Numbered from the stretch's first letter, positions 7,911 through 16,570 are shown. The stretch: DNA of 42,878 nucleotides from Bryobacter sp. CoA8 C33 (GCA_019931185.1 JAINDK010000029.1:1-42878), one strand, 5' to 3'. The notes: a model not told the origin generated them from the letters alone. A program made the numbers and translations.

Positions 7911-9332
7911 ATGGCCAACGCTGCCCGCGCCCCGAAAATCATCGAAATGCCGCTGAAGCAACACGGCGAACATCCGGAATCTTTCCTCTTTGCCAACCTT
8001 CCCAGCGAATCTCCCGCCGCCATCGCGGCCCGTAAGCTCGAAGCGCTCGCCCACTACCATCTCGCCGTCGAGGAGTATGAAGATGCCCTCAACGCCTTCC
8101 GCCGCCTCCTCAAACTCGTCCCCGCCCGTCCCGACCTCCTCGTGCAGACTGTAGCTTGCATGGAACGCCTCGAGCGCTGGCAGGAAGGCGCCGACCTGCT
8201 CCAACCCGAAGTAGATCTTCATCCCGAATGGATCGAAGCTGCCCTCGCTCTCGGCATCTGCCGTCTCCATCTCAAACAGCCGCGGGAAGCCCTCGCCGCC
8301 TTCCACAGCGTACAGGCCCGCCACCCCGACAACCCCGTGGCTGGCGAAGGTATTCGCGCCGCCCAGTCCCTGCTCGCCGCTTCCCTCGCCCCCGCCCGTG
8401 CCCTCGACTGGGAGATCCATTTGCACGATCTGGCCGCCGCCCAACAATGGGATCGGCTATCCGGGGCCTGTGAGCCCCTGCTCGCCGAGGACGAGCCCGC
8501 TGCTTTCTTCTACCTTGCCTATGCTCTCGAACAGTCCGGCCAACCCCAGCCCGCCCGCCAGCATTACGAAAAATGTCTTGAACTTTCGCCAAACCATCGC
8601 GAAGCACGCTTCAATCTCGCCTGCCTGCTGATCGCCGCCCGGGATCTCACCGCCGCCGCCAGACACCTCGATTACCTCACCAATATCGATAGCGAGAATT
8701 CCCTCGCCTGGTGGAACCTCCTGCTCTGCGCCGAAGCCCTCCACAACCACGAACAGGCTCTCACGGCCGCCCAAAACCGGCTCCGCCTCGAGGGCTTCTC
8801 CCCCGAGCTCCGCTTCCACCTCGGATACAACTGCCTCTCAACCGGCCGCTATGATGAAGCCGCCAGACACTTCGAGCTCTGTTGCGCGGAAAACCCGCAC
8901 TGGCCGGAAGCACGCATCAATCTCGCTCTTTCCTGGACCGCACTTGGCCTCTCCAACCAGGCTCGCGCCATCCTCGAGGCTCTTCTGCGCTCGGTGCCCT
9001 CCTGCCGCGAAGCCGCCGAAGCCCTCCTGAACCTCGAGATCGAACAGGGCCGCCTCGATGCCGCCGCCGCCCTTCTCGATGAACTTCCCAACCGCACCAG
9101 CATCCCCGCACCCCTCTACCTCCGCCTTGCCGGCGCCTTCGCCGCCGCCGGCCAACATCCGGCTGCTCTCGACTTCCTCGAGCGCGCTCTCCGCGCTGAA
9201 CCCGGCTTCGCGGCCGCCTGGCTGGCCCTCGCCGCCCTCTATAACCTCCTCGAGCAGCACGATCACTCCCTCGCCTGCCTCCAGATGGCCCTCCGCATCG
9301 AACCCGCCCTGGCGGCAACCTACTTTGAATAA
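7911..9332 (+). CDS. Tetratricopeptide-repeat protein
   Basis: A 473-residue soluble protein made almost wholly of TPR units. Typical 34-residue repeats can be read throughout: LAHYHLAVEEYEDALNAFRR near residue 45, ALALGICRLHLKQPREALAA near 105, YALEQSGQPQPARQHYEKCL near 205, HLGYNCLSTGRYDEAARHFE near 305 and further units to the C-terminus, about ten to twelve in all. No signal peptide, membrane helix or catalytic domain is present, so it is probably a cytoplasmic protein-interaction scaffold. It begins 9 bp after the zinc-finger/Pro-rich gene and ends 6 bp before the roadblock-like gene; together they look like a three-gene operon. The partner proteins cannot be deduced. Confidence 0.8.
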   Translation: MANAARAPKIIEMPLKQHGEHPESFLFANLPSESPAAIAARKLEALAHYHLAVEEYEDALNAFRRLLKLVPARPDLLVQTVACMERLERWQEGADLLQPEVDLHPEWIEAALALGICRLHLKQPREALAAFHSVQARHPDNPVAGEGIRAAQSLLAASLAPARALDWEIHLHDLAAAQQWDRLSGACEPLLAEDEPAAFFYLAYALEQSGQPQPARQHYEKCLELSPNHREARFNLACLLIAARDLTAAARHLDYLTNIDSENSLAWWNLLLCAEALHNHEQALTAAQNRLRLEGFSPELRFHLGYNCLSTGRYDEAARHFELCCAENPHWPEARINLALSWTALGLSNQARAILEALLRSVPSCREAAEALLNLEIEQGRLDAAAALLDELPNRTSIPAPLYLRLAGAFAAAGQHPAALDFLERALRAEPGFAAAWLALAALYNLLEQHDHSLACLQMALRIEPALAATYFE

Positions 9333-9338
9333 TTCACG

Positions 9339-9800
9339 ATGACAGACTCCAGCATCTCCGCCATCCTCCATGACGCCCTCGGCCAGTATCAGTGCCGCCA
9401 GGCTCTCCTCATCTCCTCGGCCGGCGCCATCCTGTCCTCCACCCACGCAGCCTTCGGCCCCTCACTGCCCCCCAGCATCGGCCCCATCGCCGTCAATGCC
9501 CTGGCTGCCGCGGCCGAACTCGACCGTCTGCTCGGCTTGGGCGAACCCTTTTTCCAGTTGCGCCGTGCTCAATCCCAGGACCTTCTTCTCTGCCATTTGC
9601 GCTCCGGCCTGATTCTCCTCGCCGTCTTCCCGGCCGGAATCGATGAGGACTCCGCCTCCTCCTTCGCCTCCCTCTTGCTCAACCGCATCGAGGCGATCCA
9701 ACCCGGCTTGGATTCCCTTCCCGCCCCGCTCGCCCTCCCCGCCACTCTCCGCGGCGACTCCCTCGCTCTTCTCGACCAACTCTTTGCCCGGTCCGCCTGA
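9339..9800 (+). CDS. Roadblock/LC7-like domain protein
   Basis: A 153-residue protein whose fold pattern resembles the Roadblock/LC7 family: an N-terminal helix (SISAILHDALGQY), a strand CRQALLISSAGAILSST, a helix in NALAAAAELDRLLGLGE, then strands in LLLCHLRSGLILLAVFPAGI and a final helix SFASLLLNRIEAI. In bacteria such proteins (MglB and relatives) act as regulators or activators of Ras-like GTPases and of motility or polarity systems. No MglA-like GTPase is present in this window. Assignment rests on pattern only; sequence identity to known members appears low. It is the third gene in the zinc-finger/TPR/roadblock set and lies 30 bp before the dehydratase gene. Confidence 0.55.
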   Translation: MTDSSISAILHDALGQYQCRQALLISSAGAILSSTHAAFGPSLPPSIGPIAVNALAAAAELDRLLGLGEPFFQLRRAQSQDLLLCHLRSGLILLAVFPAGIDEDSASSFASLLLNRIEAIQPGLDSLPAPLALPATLRGDSLALLDQLFARSA

Positions 9801-9830
9801 ATCCACTTTGCGATAAACTCAAGGTTCTTC

Positions 9831-10730
9831 ATGGCCTCCCAGCTTCGCGATCAACTCCGTGGCGTTTTCGGTTTCCCCATCACGCCCCTCCATCCAGACC
9901 TTTCCCTGAATCTCGCCGCCCTCGAGAAAAATGTGGATGAGATGACCCAACACCCCTATTGCGCCATTGTTGCCGCCGGCGGCACTGGTGAAATCTACTC
10001 CCTCACCCCCGAGGAAGCCGAGCAGGTCGTCGCCACGGCCGTCCGCGCCACCCGCCGCCGCATGCCCGTCGTCGCCGGCGTCGGCTATAACGCGGTCATC
10101 GGCGCCGATATGGCCCGCCGCATGGAGCGCGCCGGCGCCGATGCTCTCCTCGTCATGCCCCCTTACTACATCAATCCCCCAGAAGCCGGCTGGATCGACT
10201 ACTACCGGGCTATCGCCAACTCCACAGGCCTCCCGCTCGCTCTCTACTCCCGCGATTGGGCCGCATTTTCTCCCGATCAGGTCGCCCGCCTCGCCGAGGC
10301 CGTTCCTTCCCTCCAGATCTGGAAAGACGGCCAGGGCAACATCCGTATGTTCCAGCGCATCATGGCCAAACTCGGAGACCGCCTCGCCTGGGTCGGCGGC
10401 CTCGGTGACGATTGCGCCGGCGGCTATTGGTCCATCGGCGTCCAGGCTTACACCAGTTCCATTTCCAACGTCAGCCACAAAATCCCTCTCGCCATCGCCT
10501 CGGCCGGCCAGCAGCAGGACTTCTCCCGCCTCAATCAGATCCTCCTCGACTATGTCCACCCCCTCTATGCCCTCCGCGACAAGCTGCGCGGCTACGAAGT
10601 CGCTGTCATGAAGGAAATGATGGAACTGATGGGAATCACCGCCGGTCCCCCCCGCCCCCCCTTGTGCGCCGTCCGCCAGGAGCACCGCTCCGAACTCGCC
10701 CGCCTCGCCGAACTCTATCGCGCATTTTAA
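9831..10730 (+). CDS. kdgD: 5-dehydro-4-deoxyglucarate dehydratase (DapA superfamily)
   Basis: A 299-residue class I aldolase-fold protein of the DHDPS/NAL superfamily. It reads GVFGFPITP at the start, the substrate-loop AAGGTGEIYSLTP at residues 48-60, Tyr139 and the Schiff-base Lys165 in LQIWKDGQGN. The GGTGE form of the loop with YSRD and WKDGQGN is that of KdgD, which dehydrates and decarboxylates 5-dehydro-4-deoxy-D-glucarate to 2-oxoglutarate semialdehyde in glucarate/galactarate catabolism; DHDPS and neuraminate lyase have GTTGE or GSTGE. Length fits the family. It is followed after 26 bp by an MFS transporter. No other gene of the glucarate pathway is in the window, so the pathway role rests on family resemblance. 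Confidence 0.78.
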   Translation: MASQLRDQLRGVFGFPITPLHPDLSLNLAALEKNVDEMTQHPYCAIVAAGGTGEIYSLTPEEAEQVVATAVRATRRRMPVVAGVGYNAVIGADMARRMERAGADALLVMPPYYINPPEAGWIDYYRAIANSTGLPLALYSRDWAAFSPDQVARLAEAVPSLQIWKDGQGNIRMFQRIMAKLGDRLAWVGGLGDDCAGGYWSIGVQAYTSSISNVSHKIPLAIASAGQQQDFSRLNQILLDYVHPLYALRDKLRGYEVAVMKEMMELMGITAGPPRPPLCAVRQEHRSELARLAELYRAF

Positions 10731-10756
10731 CCCCTCCCCGCTCACGTTAACCTGGA

Positions 10757-12139
10757 GTGTTGCTGCCAAGATCCTTACTGGCTTTCCCCCGCCGCGCCGT
10801 CACCCTCGGCCTCCTCATCGGATCCTTCATGGGCTCCATGGAGGCAACCGTCGTCGCCACCGCCATGCCCAGCATCGTCGCCCAGCTCGGCGGCTTCTCT
10901 CTTTACGGCTGGGCATTTTCCATTTATGTTCTCGCCTCGAGCGCCGGTATCCCCCTGGCCGGGAAACTTTCCGACATTCTCGGCCGCCGCGTCGTCTACC
11001 TCGGCAGCATGCTCCTCTTCCTGGCCGCCAGCCTCTTGTGCGCCTTCGCCCCATCCATGCCCTGCCTGATTGTCTTCCGCGCCCTCCAGGGCCTCGGCGC
11101 CGCTGGTCTCCTGCCCCTCGCCCTCGTCATGATCGGCGATATGTTCACCTTCGCCGAACGCGCCCGCATCCAGGCGCTCTTCTCCGCCGTTTGGGGTGTC
11201 TCGAGTATCGTCGGCCCCCTACTCGGCGGCTTCCTCGTCGACCGCGTCGGCTGGCCCAGCGTTTTCTACATCAATGTCCCTTTCGGCATCCTTTCGGCCT
11301 GGTTCGTCTGGCACTATTGGACCGATCACCACGACCTTTCCGCCTCTTCCCCCCACATCGACTACGCTGGCGCCGCCCTCATCACCCTGTCCACCATCTC
11401 TCTACTGCTTGGTCTGACCGACCTGACCGCTTGGTTCGGCCCTCCTCTGATCCTGCTCTCTGTCCTGCTCGCCGGCCTCCTCTGGCGCGTCGAACAGCGC
11501 AGCCCGGACCCCGTCGTCCCCCTACGGCTCTTCTCCTGGCCGCTTTTCACCCTCTCCCTGCTTCACTCCCTCACCATCGGCTGGGCCCTGAACGGCGTCA
11601 CCGCCTATGTCCCTCTCTACGTCCAGCAAGTTCAGGGAAAATCCGCCACCGAGGCCGGTGCCGCTCTCACTCCCCTGCTGCTCTCCTGGGTCGTATCTAG
11701 CGCCCTTTGCGCCCGCCTCATGCTTCGCACCGGCTACCGCGGCCCCGCCCTCGCCGGCATGAGCTTCGTCATCGCCGGCAGCATCCTGCTTGCCCTCCTC
11801 CAGCCTGATTCCCCACACTCCCTCTTGCTGTCCAGCATGCTCATCATGGGCGCCGGCTTCGGCCTCACTGTTCCCGCACTCCTCATCGCCGTCCAGATGC
11901 TCGTCGACCGGCAGTCCATGGGCGTCGCAACCAGCGCTCTCCAATTCGCCCGCGGCATCGGCGGCAGTATCGGCGTCGGCGTCATGAGTGCCTTCCTCAA
12001 CAGCCGTATCCCGGCCGCCGGTATCGCCTCCGCCCTCCAGTCCACATTCTGGCTCGCCGGCGTTGTCACCCTCCTCGGTCTCGCCTTCACCCTCGCCGCA
12101 CCCCACGTCTCCGCCGCCGAATTGAACCGCCGCCGTTAA
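10757..12139 (+). CDS. MFS drug/solute exporter, DHA2 (14-TM) type
   Basis: A 460-residue inner-membrane permease of the major facilitator superfamily. About fourteen hydrophobic segments can be counted, and the signatures are those of the DHA2/EmrB branch: MEATVVATAMPSIVAQLGG in the first helix, then AGKLSDILGRRVVYLGS (motif A) and FRALQGLGAAGLLPLALVMIGDMF (motif B region), GPLLGGFLVDRVGWPSVFYINVP (motif C). The protein probably works as a proton-driven exporter of drugs or metabolites. The start is a GTG at 10757 with CTGGA just upstream; no ATG is near. It follows the dehydratase by 26 bp, so a link to sugar-acid export or uptake is possible, but the DHA2 type argues for efflux. Confidence 0.85.
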   Translation: MLLPRSLLAFPRRAVTLGLLIGSFMGSMEATVVATAMPSIVAQLGGFSLYGWAFSIYVLASSAGIPLAGKLSDILGRRVVYLGSMLLFLAASLLCAFAPSMPCLIVFRALQGLGAAGLLPLALVMIGDMFTFAERARIQALFSAVWGVSSIVGPLLGGFLVDRVGWPSVFYINVPFGILSAWFVWHYWTDHHDLSASSPHIDYAGAALITLSTISLLLGLTDLTAWFGPPLILLSVLLAGLLWRVEQRSPDPVVPLRLFSWPLFTLSLLHSLTIGWALNGVTAYVPLYVQQVQGKSATEAGAALTPLLLSWVVSSALCARLMLRTGYRGPALAGMSFVIAGSILLALLQPDSPHSLLLSSMLIMGAGFGLTVPALLIAVQMLVDRQSMGVATSALQFARGIGGSIGVGVMSAFLNSRIPAAGIASALQSTFWLAGVVTLLGLAFTLAAPHVSAAELNRRR

Positions 12140-12175
12140 TTCCACTCCCCATCCTGTTTTTTTAAAGATTTGCCC

Positions 12176-12203
12176 TAAAGTTTCACTCTTGCCGAGTCGA
12201 TAA
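12176..12203 (+). promoter_or_regulatory. Sigma-28 (FliA)-like promoter before the TadE-like genes
   Basis: TAAAGTTT at 12176-12183 and GTCGATAA at 12196-12203 match the sigma-28 consensus TAAAGTTT and GCCGATAA with one mismatch, separated by 12 nt (consensus 11). A start site would fall near 12210, which argues that the ATG at 12211 is not used and supports ATG 12232. Part of the element recurs at 14274. Prediction from sequence only. Confidence 0.5.
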
Positions 12204-12231
12204 TTAGCTTATGCTACAAGTGGGCTTGGCC

Positions 12232-12837
12232 ATGGGTTCTGACTCTGATTCTCCCCAACGGTCCAGTTGGCGCCTTCGCCACTCTGCTCGCCGGGGAAAT
12301 AGCTTAGTCGAGTTTTCGCTTTGCTTTCTGCCCCTCTTCGCCCTCTTTCTTGGCATTGCCGATGTCTCCTTCGCCGTTTTCCTCCGCAGCATGATCGAAT
12401 CCGCCGTTCGCGATGGTGTCCGCTTTGCCATCACTTACAGCGTCACTTTACCAGATAGCAATTGTAATTCGATGACCACCTGCATCACCGCCGTCGTTCA
12501 ACGCAATTCCCTTGGCTTCCTCGATAGTCAAGCACGCGCCGAACTCATCGATGTGAACTACTACCAGCCCACCGATCTTTCCTCTCCCATCACGTCTGCG
12601 GATTGCGACCCGAATGGCTCCAAATTCATGCAAAACGACCCTCAAAATCCTCCCCGCGCCCTCCGCTGGGTCAACCAACCCGGCAATCTCATCGAAGTGC
12701 GCATTTCGGATTTTCCCTGGAATTGGATGGCCCCCATTCCCGGCTACTGGTCTACTAATGCAGTTCTTATGTCCGCCTCCGCCACGGACGTCCTCCAGGG
12801 CCTGCCTGCGGGCGCCTTAACCCCCCCCAGCCCCTAG
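12232..12837 (+). CDS. TadE-like pilus assembly protein
   Basis: A roughly 200-residue protein with the TadE-like pattern: a basic stretch SARRGNSLVEFSL leading into a single hydrophobic helix (FLPLFALFLGIADVSFAVF), then the amphipathic SMIESAVRDGVRFAITY. The conserved Glu at fifth position of the mature helix (SLVEF) is the type IV pilin-like processing signature. TadE-like minor pseudopilins belong to Flp/Tad pilus or related secretion systems and sit in the inner membrane with the C-terminal domain outside. ATG 12232 is chosen over 12211 because a sigma-28-like promoter would start transcription near 12210. It is followed by a second TadE-like gene after 17 bp. No Tad ATPase or TadC genes are in the window. 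Confidence 0.75.
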   Translation: MGSDSDSPQRSSWRLRHSARRGNSLVEFSLCFLPLFALFLGIADVSFAVFLRSMIESAVRDGVRFAITYSVTLPDSNCNSMTTCITAVVQRNSLGFLDSQARAELIDVNYYQPTDLSSPITSADCDPNGSKFMQNDPQNPPRALRWVNQPGNLIEVRISDFPWNWMAPIPGYWSTNAVLMSASATDVLQGLPAGALTPPSP

Positions 12838-12854
12838 AGTAGGAGATCTGACCG

Positions 12855-13529
12855 ATGCACCCTGTTTCCACTTCCCGTAAACTCCGCCAAAAGGGCAACA
12901 CCATCTTGGAGTTCGCCCTCATCGCCCCTTTCCTCATGATTCTCCTCGCCGGTGCGTTCACTCTCGGCATGAGCCTGAATCTTTCCATCCAGGCCTCCAA
13001 CGTGGTCCGCAACGCCAATGTTCTGCTGGCCCGCAACATCGATCTCAGTAATTCCGAAAACCAACAGTTGCTCATGCGCTCGGCCGCCGGCCTCGGCCTC
13101 AACACTCCTGGCACTAACATACCTTCCCCCACCGGCAAAGGCATTGTGATTCTTACTAAAGTCGTCAAGGTCGGGCCGGTTCATTGCTCCGTGGGCATTC
13201 CCGGATGGAATGGTAATCCCGCCACTTGTCCGAATCACAATCATTATGTGATCGCCCAGCGCATCTCCCTGGGTAATCCAGAACGCGGCTCCAGTTCGCT
13301 CGGCAATCCCTCAAGCACCCTGAGTTCCGATGGCCGCGTTTCCGATGCCAATATCGCCACGGTATCAACCAACCGCGCCTCCGGCTTCCGTACCACTTCT
13401 GATGGCGAAGGCATCATCTTCCTCGACCTCGACACTTTCACTTATGTTTCCGAAGTTTTCGTTGATATCTCCGAGCTAAGCATGCTTTGGCTGACAGCCC
13501 CGAACATCGCGATTCGAAATGTCAGCTAG
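12855..13529 (+). CDS. TadE-like pilus assembly protein (second copy)
   Basis: A 224-residue protein with the same design as the gene before it: RQKGNTILEFALIAPFLMI, a single N-terminal transmembrane helix with Glu at the fifth position, followed by SIQASNVVRNANVLLARN and an extracytoplasmic domain of about 170 residues. It is probably a pseudopilin-like subunit of a Tad-type system. A TAGGAG ribosome binding site lies 10 nt before ATG 12855. Similarity to the upstream TadE-like protein is confined to the helix region, so this is a distinct subunit rather than a recent duplicate. It is followed by a truncated TadG-like pseudogene and an intact TadG-like gene, giving the order TadE, TadE, decayed TadG, TadG. 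Confidence 0.75.
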   Translation: MHPVSTSRKLRQKGNTILEFALIAPFLMILLAGAFTLGMSLNLSIQASNVVRNANVLLARNIDLSNSENQQLLMRSAAGLGLNTPGTNIPSPTGKGIVILTKVVKVGPVHCSVGIPGWNGNPATCPNHNHYVIAQRISLGNPERGSSSLGNPSSTLSSDGRVSDANIATVSTNRASGFRTTSDGEGIIFLDLDTFTYVSEVFVDISELSMLWLTAPNIAIRNVS

Positions 13530-13553
13530 GCCTCCTTTAGGATAACCTCGATC

Positions 13554-14229
13554 GTGCAAACCCCTCAATCCCAAATTCAGCCGAAGACCCGCGAACGTGG
13601 CATTGCCCCGATGCTTTCAGTCGCTCTCATGTTCTTCACCTTCGGCCCGGTCGGCCTCCCCCTCGATGGCAGCATCGCCCATCTCGTCAATGCCCGCGGC
13701 CCCAATCCCGGCCCCGGCATCGAGCAAGCCAATGAATTCGCCACTCAGGCCACCAGGAATTTCTTCATCGCCAACTTCCCGGATCTCTAAATGCGGACCA
13801 ATCCGGCGAACACGAACATTGCAGTTGCCTTCGAAAACGTGAAAAAACCCGCCTACCCGTCGGTATTCTTCAGGTTTCCGTTACCGCTCAGGTCGTATTG
13901 CCCACCGGCGGCCTCAATTTCTTCGACGTCACCAAGATGCGCGTTTCCGCCCCCAGCACGGCTCCGATACGCGCTGCAACATTCGCTTCGATACCATCTC
14001 CCTCGAACAGCGATACCAATTGGTCGGTCGCGAATTCCTGCAAATCATCGCCAATGTCCACGTCTTCCCGCCCTCCCTCTTCGATGGCATCGGCGCTGGC
14101 GCCCAAGGCAATCACCCCTTTCTCAACCCGGATCACCAGGCAAGCCTCTGGTATTCCACAACCAACCCGGCCGATCTCATCAGCCTCTTCGCTCAGATCG
14201 CTGGCTCACTCCTGCGCCTCAGCAGTTGA
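13554..14229 (+). pseudogene. Decayed TadG/VWA gene lacking the VWA domain
   Basis: A degenerate copy of the intact gene at 14432. The first 78 codons from GTG 13554 (QIQPKTRERGIAPML onward) match the N-terminal pseudopilin helix, with a small in-frame loss around the VSAAVDSASLG segment, and stop with TAA at 13788-13790 where the intact copy has HYM. The match goes on through frame changes to about 13960 (PTGGLNFFDVTKMRVSA), then jumps over some 1.35 kb, including the whole VWA domain with its MIDAS motif. It resumes near 13978 with RFDT, then REFLQIIANVHVF and the tail FAQIAGSLLRLSS ending at the TGA 14227. The junction lies at a shared TCCGATAC word. Clearly nonfunctional. Confidence 0.85.
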
Positions 14230-14273
14230 TCCAAAGGTACTATTGACGACAGCAATTTTCCGCACTTACACTT

Positions 14274-14295
14274 GAGTCGATACTCAGCTTCTGCT
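14274..14295 (+). repeat. 22-bp element repeated from the TadE promoter
   Basis: The 22 bp at 14274-14295 match 12194-12215 with 18-19 identical positions; both contain GAGTCGATA followed by AGCTT and TGCT. The first copy overlaps the -10 part of the sigma-28-like promoter of the TadE-like genes. This copy sits 137 bp before the intact TadG-like gene in a 200-bp AT-richer gap, but lacks a clear TAAAGTTT box. It may be a shared promoter part or regulator site, or a leftover of the duplication. Confidence 0.4.
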
Positions 14296-14431
14296 CATTC
14301 CTTGCTAAATCTAGCGGGTTGAGGAATACAAACAAGATCCGAAATCAATCAACATAGATGTTCTCAAATGCATTAATAGCTGTCAATCAATTGTCTGAAT
14401 TGTCTAAACATGTAGAGGAAGGAACTTTAAG

Positions 14432-16486
14432 GTGCTAATCCCTCAGTCACCCATTCAGCCGAAGACTCGCGAACGCGGCATTGCTGTGCTGTTTTCAGCC
14501 GCTCTCATGTTCTTCACAATCGGCTCGGTCGGCCTCGCCGTCGATGGCGGCATGGCCTATCTCGTCAAAGCCCGCGTTTCCGCCGCCGTCGACTCTGCCA
14601 GTCTCGGCGCCGCCCGCGGCCTCAATCTCGGCGCATCCGTCGATGAAGCCAATCAATTCGCCACCCAAGCCGCCAAGCGTTTCTTCATCGCCAACTTCCC
14701 GGATCACTACATGCGGACCAATCCGGCGGACACGATCATTACAGCTACCTTCGAAAACATACTAAATGCGGGCGCACCATCCGGCATCCTTAAGGTTTCC
14801 GTTACCGCTGAAGTCGTATTGCCCACCGGCTTCTTCAATCTCTTCGGCGTCACCAACATGCGCGTTTCCGCCACCGGCACCGCTACCCGCCGCACCCTCG
14901 TCATGGTCATGATTCTCGACACTTCCGGTTCGATGGGCTTTCGGGCAGTCAACGGCGTCATCCCCACCTCCGTCGATCCCACAACTCAACCTTGCGACGC
15001 GATTGTTTATGCCTCGAGCAAGTTTCTGGATTACTTCAGCTCCTACGATTACGTTGGCTTGGTCACCTTCGACAACCAGGCCCTGCTCCGCTACGCCCCC
15101 AGTACCAACTTCAAGCGTGGCGACTCGGCCGGCTTGAACGCGGTCCTCAAGGACATTACCTGCCCCGGCGGCACCCACACCACCCCTTCTATCAACATGG
15201 CATGGGACGCCATCCGCAATGTGGGCCTGAAAATGGCCATGAATGAAATCATTCTTTTCACCGACGGGGCCCCCAACCGGGGTACAGCCGTTTGGCCGGT
15301 GCGATTTCAACGCGATACCCGCTATGGCCCCGCGGCTTCCTACCCGTCGACGAACGGCACCCCCGACCCTCCTCAGAATAACCCTGCCAATGCGAATCTG
15401 TTTTTCCGGGATTCCAACAATCCCTTCAGCCCCACCACTTACTATCTGAACCCGAACGTCACTCCGACTCTTGATCCTCCCTACACTCCGACCCAACAAA
15501 TGCAGATCAACAATGGCGTTCTGCCACGCTATGGCGATAACAGCTTTCTTCCCCTCACTACGGCTCAGTTCAATAAGTACAACACTCTGCCAGTACCACA
15601 AAGGAATAATTTCGGCTGGTATCTCCATCAGGCCAACGCACCTTCTTACGAAGCCCGCTGGATCGTGGATCCTGCGGTGCCAGCCGGCAATTACTTCGAT
15701 TGCCGCGCCTTGTACAAGAACTGCGTTGCAATGCCCCTCCCGTCGACAACCGGTTCTCCTGCCACCTGGCAGTCAACTTTTTCAGCCTATTACTCCAACG
15801 TGCCAAATTTCACTAATATTTTTAATAGCAAGCCCTACGTTTCCGGTGGGCCAACCTGGACTTCGCCTCCTACCGGCTTTCCTAATCCCACAACTGGCCC
15901 CATGGACTTTGTTTCCCGGCAGTCGATTGCTTACATCGGAGAGCAAGACATGTTGGGTAATTCCAATTACGGCTACCGCGATGATTGGCTCTTCTGGGTG
16001 AATGAGGGCTGCGCCCCCCCGGGAACAATCCTTCCCTTTGGCAGTGAACATCTTTGCCGCATGCGTGGCGCCCCATGGGCGGATTTTCCCGACGTGGGCC
16101 TTGGCTCCAACCGCTTCCCCGCGGGCCATCCCTATGCCGGTAAGCTCCGACCGGATCTCCCACAGGCTTTCATGGCCGCCACATTCAACTCCGCCGTCTC
16201 GGCCGCCAATCGCGCTAAGTCCGATACGGATTACAACATTCGCTTCGATAGCGTCTATCTCACAGGTGGAGACGGATATATAGATCGCGAATTCCTGCAA
16301 ATCATCGCCAATCTCCAGGTCTTCCAGCCCACGATCTTCGATGGCGTCGGCGCTGGCACCCAAGGCAATAACCCCTTTTACAACCCGAATCACCAGCAAG
16401 GCATTTGGTACTTCACAACCAACCCGGCCGATCTCGCCAGCCTCTTCGCTCAGATTGCCGGCTCCCTCCTGCGCCTCAGCGCTTGA
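14432..16486 (+). CDS. TadG-like pilus protein with von Willebrand factor A domain
   Basis: A 684-residue protein. The N-terminus (QPKTRERGIAVLFSAALMFF, residues 9-28) is a pseudopilin-like transmembrane helix, followed by AAVDSASLGAARG, the usual TadG_N signature. From residue 157 a VWA domain begins with MVMILDTSGSMG, whose DTSGS (163-167) is the MIDAS metal site; a Thr-rich HTTPSINMAWDAI and ILFTDGAPNRG complete it. A long Pro/Asn-rich insert (about 290-540) is unlike common VWA proteins. The tail FAQIAGSLLRLSA is repeated in two decayed copies nearby. The start is GTG 14432 with an excellent GAGGAAGGA 8 nt upstream. It is anchored in the inner membrane and likely acts outside it with the TadE-like proteins. 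Confidence 0.8.
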   Translation: MLIPQSPIQPKTRERGIAVLFSAALMFFTIGSVGLAVDGGMAYLVKARVSAAVDSASLGAARGLNLGASVDEANQFATQAAKRFFIANFPDHYMRTNPADTIITATFENILNAGAPSGILKVSVTAEVVLPTGFFNLFGVTNMRVSATGTATRRTLVMVMILDTSGSMGFRAVNGVIPTSVDPTTQPCDAIVYASSKFLDYFSSYDYVGLVTFDNQALLRYAPSTNFKRGDSAGLNAVLKDITCPGGTHTTPSINMAWDAIRNVGLKMAMNEIILFTDGAPNRGTAVWPVRFQRDTRYGPAASYPSTNGTPDPPQNNPANANLFFRDSNNPFSPTTYYLNPNVTPTLDPPYTPTQQMQINNGVLPRYGDNSFLPLTTAQFNKYNTLPVPQRNNFGWYLHQANAPSYEARWIVDPAVPAGNYFDCRALYKNCVAMPLPSTTGSPATWQSTFSAYYSNVPNFTNIFNSKPYVSGGPTWTSPPTGFPNPTTGPMDFVSRQSIAYIGEQDMLGNSNYGYRDDWLFWVNEGCAPPGTILPFGSEHLCRMRGAPWADFPDVGLGSNRFPAGHPYAGKLRPDLPQAFMAATFNSAVSAANRAKSDTDYNIRFDSVYLTGGDGYIDREFLQIIANLQVFQPTIFDGVGAGTQGNNPFYNPNHQQGIWYFTTNPADLASLFAQIAGSLLRLSA

Positions 16487-16532
16487 TCAGAAGCCGGCTC
16501 GCCCAACCGTAACCGATCAGCATCGCCCCCAG

Positions 16533-16570
16533 CGAATCGAGCACCGGCCCTAAGGCCGGTGCTCGATTCG
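16533..16570. repeat. Perfect 17-bp inverted repeat with 4-nt loop
   Basis: CGAATCGAGCACCGGCC (16533-16549) is followed by CTAA and then its exact reverse complement (16554-16570). It lies 47 bp behind the intact TadG-like gene. The stem is strong enough to stop RNA polymerase or protect the 3' end, but no T-run follows on either strand, so it is not a standard intrinsic terminator. Perfect pairing over 17 bp in decayed surroundings may mean a REP-like or mobile repeat. Confidence 0.6.
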
